Assembly (NCBI GenBank): GCA_043746815.1
Contig: JAYTQG010000035.1
Coordinates: 1-5,245, forward strand
Source: JAYTQG01 sp043746815
GTDB taxonomy: Bacteria; Actinomycetota; Thermoleophilia; Miltoncostaeales; Miltoncostaeaceae
DNA length: 5,245 nt
Reading direction: 5' to 3'
This document shows, piece by piece, positions 1 to 4,909 of this stretch (the stretch's first letter is position 1; the number at the start of each line of letters is the position of its first letter). The position numbers and the translations under genes were made by a program. Under the pieces are notes generated by a model, which made no database searches, was not told the origin of the DNA, and saw nothing but the letters and a program-made list of their open reading frames with translations.

Positions 1-2
1 GT

Positions 3-575
3 GCTCGGATCGAGTGGTTCCGGAAGGTGCTTGAGTGCGCGTTCGTTGGTGAAGTCCTCGGCGAGGGCGCGCCCTTCGCGTCAATCGGCGCTGCCGCACT
101 CGAGGCGATCGCCATGTCGCGTGGGATCGACCTCCGCGACACGGCGGCAGCTGAGCTGGGCCGGACGATGCGTGCGTTGCCAGCGCATTCGGAGGTGCCG
201 GACGCCCTCGCCGCACTCCACTCGGCGGGCCATCGGTTAGTTGCGCTGACCAACAACGCGACCGAGACGGTCGAGGAGCAATTTGCGAACGCCGGAATCC
301 GAGGGTTCTTCGAGCGGGTGCTGAGCGCGGACGCGTCAGGCCACCTCAAACCCCACCGGGCGGTCTATGCGTCCGCCATCGCAACGCTCGACATGGATCC
401 CCACGAGCTTCGGATGGTCGCAGCCCACGACTGGGACGTACGGGGTGCAATGTCCGCCGGAATGCTCGGCGCCAACGTCGCCCGCCCTGGACAGACGTGG
501 AACCCGCGCTACGTACGACCAGACGTTTGGGGTCACGACCTCGCCGACGTCGCCCGCCAACTCATGGAGACCTGA
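3..575 (+). CDS. HAD-superfamily hydrolase, haloacid dehalogenase type II-like (5' partial)
   Basis: The frame is open to the left edge of the window and gives 190 residues ending in TGA at 573-575. Family members are usually about 220-240 residues, so roughly 35-45 N-terminal residues lie outside, including motif I with the nucleophilic Asp. What remains fits a HAD hydrolase: a cap-domain start (ARIEWFRKVLECAFVGE), motif II LTNN at residues 82-85 of the visible part, the motif III lysine in HLKPHRAVY (K116), and motif IV as AAHDWDVRGA (acidic D143 and D145). The ending GMLGANVARPG is typical of L-2-haloacid dehalogenase-like proteins. By family these are cytosolic hydrolases that use an aspartyl-ester intermediate. 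True dehalogenases carry Ser and Asn just before WD in motif IV; here the aligned residues are Ala and His, so a dehalogenation substrate is not assured and a phosphatase-like or unknown hydrolase is possible. It is the only rightward gene and converges on the HEPN cassette. Confidence 0.85.
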   Translation, partial: ARIEWFRKVLECAFVGEVLGEGAPFASIGAAALEAIAMSRGIDLRDTAAAELGRTMRALPAHSEVPDALAALHSAGHRLVALTNNATETVEEQFANAGIRGFFERVLSADASGHLKPHRAVYASAIATLDMDPHELRMVAAHDWDVRGAMSAGMLGANVARPGQTWNPRYVRPDVWGHDLADVARQLMET

Positions 576-754
576 CCCGAGGGGTTCCAGGATGAGGTTT
601 GGGGCTCGGCCGGTCTGGGTCTCTGCTGGCGAAGCATTCAGTGCCCGGCTCGCCGTCTCAGCATCGTCAGATCAGGGACGAGATCGGCTAGAGGTGCGAG
701 GTCCCAACCCGCCGAGTGGATCGGGGTAGGAGGCCTCGTAGGCGCAGTGATTCA
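576..754. other. Convergent intergenic gap, no clear content
   Basis: This 179-base stretch separates the HAD stop codon from the stop codon of the minus-strand HEPN-like gene, so both transcription units should end here. I see no convincing ORF on either strand, no tRNA and no direct repeats. The only inverted repeats are weak 5-bp ones (for example ggcga with tcgcc around 629-654), with no T-tract. No terminator can be named with confidence. Confidence 0.5.
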
Positions 755-1336
755 TCAGATTTGGTCCGTGAGCGCAAGAAGCATCGCTATGGATGCGCCT
801 CGACTGACTGTCTGAAGCGGGCCAAATTCATCTTGCTTGATCTCGTATCGCTGCAGCGGCTTGCCTCGCGATGGCTCGGCCCAGTACTCGATTCCCGAAA
901 AGTCGGCCAGGTAGGTCCAGCGCCCGTGGGCAATGGCGTTTCTGAGGAGCCGCCGAGGCCCACTCTCCAAGAAGTGGCAAACCGTCCAGGTTGTTGTCCC
1001 TTCGCCAACCGCCTCGCGAACGGGAACGCGGACCGAGTCGCGCAACCAGACGAAGGCGACGTAGAGCTCGGTCATCACCCGGGCGCGGACAACGAAGGGG
1101 TCCCGGCGGTTTTGGCGCGCCACTTCTGTCCATTTCTGGAACGCAAGCATCTCCTCGACGTACCGCTCCGGCGGAATAGGCATCGCTCCTCGCAACCGGT
1201 TCACGGAGGCGTCGTCGAGGCTTCGGACCTCAGCGTAGATCGTTGACGCCAGCCGATCCCGAACCGATGCATAAATGGTCGGAGCATCCTCGCAGTCCTC
1301 GAATACGAGGAGCTGGCCATCAAGGTGGTCGAGCAC
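755..1336 (-). CDS. Small HEPN-like protein, candidate RNase effector
   Basis: The protein has 193 residues from GTG at 1334-1336 to TGA at 755-757. It is predicted to be soluble and mostly helical, with no signal peptide or membrane segment. Its key feature is LLRNAIAHGRW, with R132, N133 and H137: the R-polar-x3-H signature of HEPN domains, many of which are metal-independent RNases. A helix before it (residues about 80-106, FVVRARVMTELYVAFVWLRD) could pair with the motif helix in the HEPN bundle. The Tyr two residues after the His, which HepT-type toxins have AMPylated, is absent (R139 is there; the nearest Tyr is Y142). The gene starts 21 bases after the nucleotidyltransferase stop, in the same frame, with no Shine-Dalgarno and a hairpin over the junction, so translation probably depends on the upstream gene. 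GTG 1336 is the only ATG/GTG/TTG in frame after that stop and before residue 2. The HEPN assignment is inferred from the motif, and a toxin role from the motif and neighbours. Confidence 0.72.
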   Translation of the reverse strand: MLDHLDGQLLVFEDCEDAPTIYASVRDRLASTIYAEVRSLDDASVNRLRGAMPIPPERYVEEMLAFQKWTEVARQNRRDPFVVRARVMTELYVAFVWLRDSVRVPVREAVGEGTTTWTVCHFLESGPRRLLRNAIAHGRWTYLADFSGIEYWAEPSRGKPLQRYEIKQDEFGPLQTVSRGASIAMLLALTDQI

Positions 1337-1349
1337 GAATCGATTCTGG

Positions 1350-1368
1350 CAGCGGAATTACTCCGCTG
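1350..1368 (-). promoter_or_regulatory. Hairpin enclosing a stop codon at the NTase/HEPN junction
   Basis: Read on the minus strand, cagcgga (1368-1362) pairs perfectly with tccgctg (1356-1350) around the five-base loop gtaat. One mismatch further out, another G-C pair (1370 with 1348) could extend the stem. The TAA that ends the nucleotidyltransferase (1360-1358) lies in the loop, and the HEPN-like GTG is 13 bases past the stem. No U-run follows, so this is not a classical terminator. It could slow terminating ribosomes, limit reinitiation or partly attenuate transcription; all three are inference. The only GGAG nearby (1364-1361) is mostly inside the stem and 24 bases from the GTG, too far to act as its ribosome binding site. 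Confidence 0.45.
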
Positions 1369-2107
1369 TCAGAGTCAAAAAGCATTCCCTCGCTGCCGAG
1401 CCATGGGCATCATCGAGCACGGGCCACGCTTCGTTGAGTGTCGCTGTGATCGAGCGCAGTCGCCGAACATCGCCCGGGCGCAGTTGCTCGCGAAGGTCAA
1501 TCCGATCAGTGCAAACGGCGAGCATCATCGCGACATCGACAAGGTGCCGAATTGGGTTGCTATCCCTGACGGCAGCGGCCGACTTGGCGACGATGGCACC
1601 TGCCAGGTCGGGGCAATTGATGATCCCTGTCCCAGCAGCAGTATCAACAAGGACCGGGCTCGATCGGAGCAGCGCGAAGCTCGTACCGGGCGCTTCAAAC
1701 GTCACCGCCGGACCGACAGTCCTGATATCCGAGCGCGTGCCGGTGTTGTCGGGGGCGAGCAGATCGGTGACGATATCGCCGCGGCTGAAACGGTGTCCCA
1801 TGCCCCTCGGTAATGAGCGTTCAGAGACCTGAAATCCGATCGCCCCGAGCGCCGCAGCAGCGTCACGAATCGCGCGTTGGCTCGTTCGAATGTCGGCAAC
1901 GACGTCAGCATCCTTCGTCACTCGGGCGATGGGGCCGTCGAGTCCGGAGTGCTCGGAGACGAGGACGCTAGTCATCAACCCACCGATGAGCTTCCAAGGG
2001 CCTGGCATGCACTCCGCGAATTCGAAGACGGCGCGCCAGAGGGCGAGCTGACGCTCAGCAAGCGGACCGACGACGGCGCGGCGCTTAGGCGCGATGGATG
2101 AGTTCAT
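1358..2107 (-). CDS. AbiEii/DUF1814-like nucleotidyltransferase
   Basis: The protein has 249 residues from ATG at 2105-2107 to TAA at 1358-1360, and appears to be an intact nucleotidyltransferase fold. In order: LIGGLMTSVL (G42-G43, the glycine pair of the active-site turn), RVTKDADVVADIR with the metal-binding pair D66 and D68, RGDIVTDLLAPD with the likely third carboxylate D115, the APG-containing strand near 139-141, and a C-terminal helical part with K175, R181, H188 and D191 that mirrors the K-R-KD-D pattern of AbiEii proteins. AbiEii is the toxin of type IV AbiE systems, and related enzymes transfer nucleotides to tRNA or protein. In type VII MNT-HEPN pairs, by contrast, the nucleotidyltransferase is the antitoxin that modifies the HEPN partner. 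The position between a DNA-binding gene and a HEPN-like gene leaves both roles open. The start overlaps the upstream gene by 23 bases and has no Shine-Dalgarno, which suggests translational coupling. Confidence 0.85.
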   Translation of the reverse strand: MNSSIAPKRRAVVGPLAERQLALWRAVFEFAECMPGPWKLIGGLMTSVLVSEHSGLDGPIARVTKDADVVADIRTSQRAIRDAAAALGAIGFQVSERSLPRGMGHRFSRGDIVTDLLAPDNTGTRSDIRTVGPAVTFEAPGTSFALLRSSPVLVDTAAGTGIINCPDLAGAIVAKSAAAVRDSNPIRHLVDVAMMLAVCTDRIDLREQLRPGDVRRLRSITATLNEAWPVLDDAHGSAARECFLTLTAE

Positions 2108-2765
2108 CTGCCGCAGACCGACTGCGTGGGTCGTGTGACTCAGAAAGGTCCACCGCGACTACCGCCCGTGGCGCGACCTCGGCGGCAGGGAGGAACGGCC
2201 AGTCCGGCCGGGGAATGCGCAGGAGGATCCTGCCGTGCTCGCCGAGCGGAGCGGGTTCGAGGCGAACTTGCCGAACAAGAGCGGGGAAATCAACTTCCCG
2301 GACGTATCCCTCGAACTCCCTAGCCGAGTCGAGCAGGCTGCCTCCAAGATCGGACGCCGCGGAAATTCCGGAGCGGACAACTCGATCGTCACTGGCCAGC
2401 GCCGCAACTTGTTCGGGACTCCCCCGAAATCGGCGAAGCTCAGCTCGGCCGCTGAGGTCCAATACTCCAATGCCGTCTGCATTGAGTCGAGCCGCACGGT
2501 CGCGGGCGCGCTGGCGTTCCACGGGGTTCGATCCCGGCAACCCGGAGACTTCACCGGATACTGCGAACAGCGCAAGCCAGGAACTGCGCGGGCTCAAGGG
2601 GCGACCGTTGGGCCGCCGCCGAAGGCGGCTGAGGGCACGCTCGTCGATAGCCCATGCTCGTCCGAGCTGGTAGGCGGCGATCTCGCCACTCGCCGCGGCC
2701 TTCCGAACCCACGCTTGGCTCGCCCCGAGCTGGCGAGCCGCTTCTTGGACACTTACGACAGACAC
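2085..2765 (-). CDS. Excisionase-type HTH protein, candidate antitoxin/autorepressor
   Basis: The protein has 226 residues from GTG at 2763-2765 (the furthest upstream start; an in-frame TGA lies at 2780-2778) to TAA at 2085-2087. Residues 3-50 form an excisionase/MerR-like helix-turn-helix: VSVQEAARQLGASQAWVRK, then a short wing (AYQLGRAWAID) and a helix ending in RLRRRP. Residues about 60-130 are helical with many Arg. The C-terminal half contains RSGISAASDLGGSLL, a VRQVRLEP strand, LLRIPRPDWPF and APRAVVAVDLSESHDPRSRSAA. That last block resembles, from memory, the C-terminal region of actinobacterial DNA-binding antitoxins of the AbiEi kind; this likeness should be treated as tentative. 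As first gene, overlapping the nucleotidyltransferase, it is well placed to be the DNA-binding antitoxin that represses its own promoter. An inverted repeat sits over its start codon. The HTH call is firm; the antitoxin role is inferred from gene order. Confidence 0.8.
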   Translation of the reverse strand: MSVVSVQEAARQLGASQAWVRKAAASGEIAAYQLGRAWAIDERALSRLRRRPNGRPLSPRSSWLALFAVSGEVSGLPGSNPVERQRARDRAARLNADGIGVLDLSGRAELRRFRGSPEQVAALASDDRVVRSGISAASDLGGSLLDSAREFEGYVREVDFPALVRQVRLEPAPLGEHGRILLRIPRPDWPFLPAAEVAPRAVVAVDLSESHDPRSRSAADELIHRA

Positions 2766-2770
2766 GTCGT
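2755..2770. promoter_or_regulatory. Candidate operator over the HTH gene start
   Basis: A perfect inverted repeat, acgac-(6 bases)-gtcgt, covers the GTG start codon and the predicted transcription start of the HTH-nucleotidyltransferase-HEPN cassette. Within it, cacg-t-cgtg (2763-2771) is a second, tighter palindrome. A repressor bound here would block transcription initiation, as expected for an autoregulated toxin-antitoxin operon. The arms are short, so chance occurrence is possible. Confidence 0.35.
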
Positions 2771-2771
2771 G

Positions 2772-2800
2772 AGAATATCAGAACTTCTCTTCGACGCCAA
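2772..2800 (-). promoter_or_regulatory. Sigma70-like promoter of the HTH-NTase-HEPN cassette (probably leaderless)
   Basis: On the minus strand there is a -35 box TTGGCG (2800-2795; 4 of 6 consensus bases) and a -10 box TATTCT (2777-2772; 4 of 6) with the optimal 17-base spacer. It lies in the 75-base, locally AT-rich gap after the MFS gene. Initiation about seven bases past the -10 falls on or next to the GTG at 2765, giving a leaderless or nearly leaderless mRNA, which agrees with the absence of a Shine-Dalgarno. A small palindrome, agaacttct (2780-2788), lies in the spacer and could be a second repressor contact. Confidence 0.5.
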
Positions 2801-2840
2801 ATTTAGATAATTCAACCGGTTTCCTGAGTCGGCACGCGGT

Positions 2841-4016
2841 CTATGCCACCACCGTCCGGGCGCCCCGCCGAGACCACAGCGCGGCCGCGGCGAGTGTAAG
2901 GCCCGCGCTGATGAGGCCGACCAGCCAGTAGCCCGGCCCATCGAAGATTGGCCCCATGACCGCAGCGCCGACGGTCACCCCGATGTAGGACGTACAGCTC
3001 ATCAGCGCGACGACGCTCCCACGCACCGCATTTGACGTCTGTGTCGCCACGGTGGCCATGCATGTGAGGAAGACCGCTTGGAAGGCACCAAACACCGCGA
3101 GTAGAACGCCGAGTGCGATCGGGACCCCCCCGAGGAGCGGGAGGACGGCGAAAATCACCGCCAGGCAACCGAGTGACACAAGAAGCGCCCGTTCTTTGCC
3201 GAACCGGTCCAGTACACGGCCGTTGAAGGACGTCTCCGCGACGCCTATCCCGTAGATCAGGATCAGCGAGCTTGCGACGGCGCTTCGGACGTTCAGCTGG
3301 TCGCGAATAAAGGTCCCAAGGTAGGTGTAGACGCCGTAGAAAGCGAGCATGTCAAGGAGATTCACGGTCAGGAGGAGCCGCACGCCGGGCACCGCAAGCG
3401 CCTCACGAATTCCTGGCCGCTGACCATCGGTATCCGTCACACTCGATTCGCTCGGAATCAGGCGCAGGGCGACAATCGCTGCGATCAACGCGAAGACCGC
3501 CATCGCCGCAAGCGCTTCGCGCCAACTTGCTATTTGGCCAATAAATCCGCCGATTGGAACGCCCAGAACGATCGCCGCCGCCCAACCAGCAACGACGCGG
3601 CCCATGATCCGCGCCCGGTCCTCGTACGCCACCTCATCCCCCACCCACGCATACGCGGCCGGAAGGAAGAGCCCAGCGCCAAGTCCGCAGAGGGCCCGAC
3701 CGGCGACCAGAACCGCGAGTGTCGGGGCAACCGCGCAGAGTGCTCCAGCGACGGCGAAGATCGCAAGCCCCAAGAGAATCGTGAGGCGCCGCGAGAGCAT
3801 GTCGGCGACTCGCCCAGCCGCAGGCGCGGTGATCGCGACAGCAAGGCCGTACACGCTGACCGAGAGCCCGGCGCCCTGAATTCCAGTGTGCAGATCCCGC
3901 GCAATGTCCACAAGGAGCGGCGAGATAACCAGGGCCTCTGAACCAACGGCGAAGACGCCGATGAGCAGGGCCGCGGTTGCGCCGGAGATCGTGCGTTGAT
4001 CGAGTCGGCTGGCCAT
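2841..4016 (-). CDS. MFS transporter, DHA1 drug-efflux type, 12 TM
   Basis: An inner-membrane proton-coupled permease of the major facilitator superfamily, about 391 residues from ATG 4016 to TAG at 2841-2843, which is normal for DHA1 (12-helix drug:H+ antiporter) proteins. Hydrophobic helices fill the length, with a polar central loop (around SESSVTDTDGQRPG) between the two six-helix halves. Motif A is visible between helices 2 and 3 as GRVADMLSRR, with a degenerate copy in the second half as GRVLDRFGKERA. VLGVPIGGFIGQIASWREA matches the antiporter motif C region after helix 5, favouring export over uptake. The AraJ/Cmx-like group is the closest I can name; the substrate is unknown. An alternative ATG at 4070 adds 18 polar residues and overlaps the upstream hydrolase gene by 35 bases. 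I prefer 4016 because family members have only a short tail before helix 1; neither start has a good Shine-Dalgarno. Probably co-transcribed with the metallo-hydrolase. Confidence 0.9.
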   Translation of the reverse strand: MASRLDQRTISGATAALLIGVFAVGSEALVISPLLVDIARDLHTGIQGAGLSVSVYGLAVAITAPAAGRVADMLSRRLTILLGLAIFAVAGALCAVAPTLAVLVAGRALCGLGAGLFLPAAYAWVGDEVAYEDRARIMGRVVAGWAAAIVLGVPIGGFIGQIASWREALAAMAVFALIAAIVALRLIPSESSVTDTDGQRPGIREALAVPGVRLLLTVNLLDMLAFYGVYTYLGTFIRDQLNVRSAVASSLILIYGIGVAETSFNGRVLDRFGKERALLVSLGCLAVIFAVLPLLGGVPIALGVLLAVFGAFQAVFLTCMATVATQTSNAVRGSVVALMSCTSYIGVTVGAAVMGPIFDGPGYWLVGLISAGLTLAAAALWSRRGARTVVA

Positions 4017-4035
4017 CTCAGAGCGCGTACGGGCG

Positions 4036-4797
4036 TCAGGCTGCGACGGTGAGCTCCAAGGTTTCGCCATCGGCTGGAGTCAGCACCCTGCCCGCGAATC
4101 CAGCGGCATCAGCGGCATCCCGAAGGACGGTACGGGTGAGGCCGCAATGGTTGATGGCCTCCATATGAACGGCAACAACAACCGCCTCCGGGGCGGCCGC
4201 GCAGACCGCCAGGACATCCGGGATGTCCATCGTTATTGGGTCACCGGCGACAAAACGCGCCGCTCCCGCATTCACAACAATCACGTCGGGCTGGTGCTCC
4301 GAAAGGGCCGACTCGACCTCAGCACACCACACCGTGTCGCCAGCCAGGTAGACGGTGGGCTCCCCATCTGCCGAAAACACGAAACCCGAAACCTCTCCCA
4401 TCTCGCGTCCGATTGCACCGGTTCCGTGACGCCCGCCGGTTCGCATGATCCGTATACCCGCCGCGTCAACGCCATTTGGCACGGGGGTTGGGGTGAGGCC
4501 ACCCGCGGTGAGCTGTCGCACATCGCCGGGCTGGCAGAGCACCGTGGTGCCTCGAAGCAGTTCGATCGCGGGCATGTCGATGTGATCGGGATGAAGGTGG
4601 GTGATGAGCACCGCCGAGATCCCGGCGACGACGTCGGTCGCCGCTATCGGCAACTCGACCAGCGGGTTCCGCCGGTCGTTTGCGCTGTCAGGAATAGGCG
4701 GTTGGGAGCCAGCCGGTCCGAGAAGGGGGTCGATCAATAGTCGGTGCCCACCAATTTCAATCACAATCGTCGCGTGGCGAATCAGTCGAAGTCGCAT
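4036..4797 (-). CDS. Metallo-beta-lactamase-fold hydrolase, UlaG-like (COG2220)
   Basis: The protein has 253 residues from ATG at 4795-4797 to TGA at 4036-4038, with no signal peptide, so it is likely cytosolic. It opens with MRLRLIRHATIVIEIGGHRLL and LIDPLLGP, the usual first strands of UlaG-like proteins. The metal site follows: THLHPDH gives H67, H69, D71 and H72; GGRHGTG gives H124; YLAGDTVW gives the bridging D154; VAVHMEAINH gives H211. All the residues expected for a two-metal site are present, so it should be active. UlaG itself is L-ascorbate-6-phosphate lactonase, but most COG2220 members are uncharacterised hydrolases of lactones, phosphoesters or amides, and I do not assign a substrate. 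It is followed directly by, or overlaps, an MFS efflux gene, so the pair may modify and export one compound or give resistance to it; this is inference. There is no Shine-Dalgarno, and an extended -10 just upstream suggests a leaderless transcript. Confidence 0.9.
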   Translation of the reverse strand: MRLRLIRHATIVIEIGGHRLLIDPLLGPAGSQPPIPDSANDRRNPLVELPIAATDVVAGISAVLITHLHPDHIDMPAIELLRGTTVLCQPGDVRQLTAGGLTPTPVPNGVDAAGIRIMRTGGRHGTGAIGREMGEVSGFVFSADGEPTVYLAGDTVWCAEVESALSEHQPDVIVVNAGAARFVAGDPITMDIPDVLAVCAAAPEAVVVAVHMEAINHCGLTRTVLRDAADAAGFAGRVLTPADGETLELTVAA

Positions 4798-4803
4798 CGC
4801 GAG

Positions 4804-4812
4804 ATTTTGACA
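4804..4812 (-). promoter_or_regulatory. Extended -10 promoter element of the hydrolase-MFS unit
   Basis: The minus strand reads TG-T-CAAAAT, an extended -10 element (TGn plus 4 of 6 consensus bases). The predicted start point, about seven bases on, coincides with the ATG at 4797, again implying a leaderless mRNA. No good -35 is present at 17-18 bases (acacag or cacaca); the TG extension could compensate. It lies in the 112-base gap between the upstream terminator and the gene, where a promoter is expected. Confidence 0.35.
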
Positions 4813-4860
4813 CGGCGGCTACGCCTCTGTGTGACGTTGGGACAAGCATTCCGCGAGACC

Positions 4861-4897
4861 GCAAACCGCTGGCAGGCGTGCCCCGCCAGCGGTTTGC
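4861..4897 (-). terminator. Perfect 13-bp hairpin, likely terminator of the right-edge gene
   Basis: gcaaaccgctggc (4861-4873) and gccagcggtttgc (4885-4897) are exact reverse complements separated by an 11-base loop. The structure starts 12 bases after the stop codon of the minus-strand gene at the right edge, the usual place for an intrinsic terminator. There is no T-tract on either strand, which is common for hairpin terminators in GC-rich actinobacteria. It separates that gene from the hydrolase-MFS unit. Confidence 0.75.
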
Positions 4898-4909
4898 ACG
4901 GCGGGGGTG

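Noticed and set aside
576..754. Possible attachment site, remnant gene or terminator in the convergent gap
   Set aside because: No direct repeats, tRNA end, integrase or strong stem-loop was found.
716..1246. Long open frames on the plus strand opposite the HEPN-like gene
   Set aside because: They are antisense shadows of a GC-rich gene. Their translations are Arg/Pro/Gly-rich with no domain pattern, while the minus frame carries the HEPN motif.
1350..1368. Hairpin read as a rho-independent terminator
   Set aside because: The stem is only 7 bp, there is no U-run, and it lies between two genes that look co-transcribed; a translational role is more likely.
1275..1832. Plus-strand open frames opposite the nucleotidyltransferase
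   Set aside because: The minus strand shows ordered catalytic motifs; the plus frames are low-complexity Ser/Arg sequences.
2098..2810. Plus-strand open frames opposite the HTH gene, up to 191 residues
   Set aside because: There is no recognisable domain, and the composition is that of a codon shadow. The minus frame has a clear HTH and overlaps its operon partner sensibly.
2814..2821. Palindrome aaccggtt upstream of the HTH promoter
   Set aside because: At 8 bp it is likely by chance; it is not duplicated in the window and is not placed to overlap the -35 box.
4147..4740. 197-residue plus-strand frame opposite the metallo-hydrolase
   Set aside because: The minus frame holds every metal ligand of the MBL fold; this one is a shadow.
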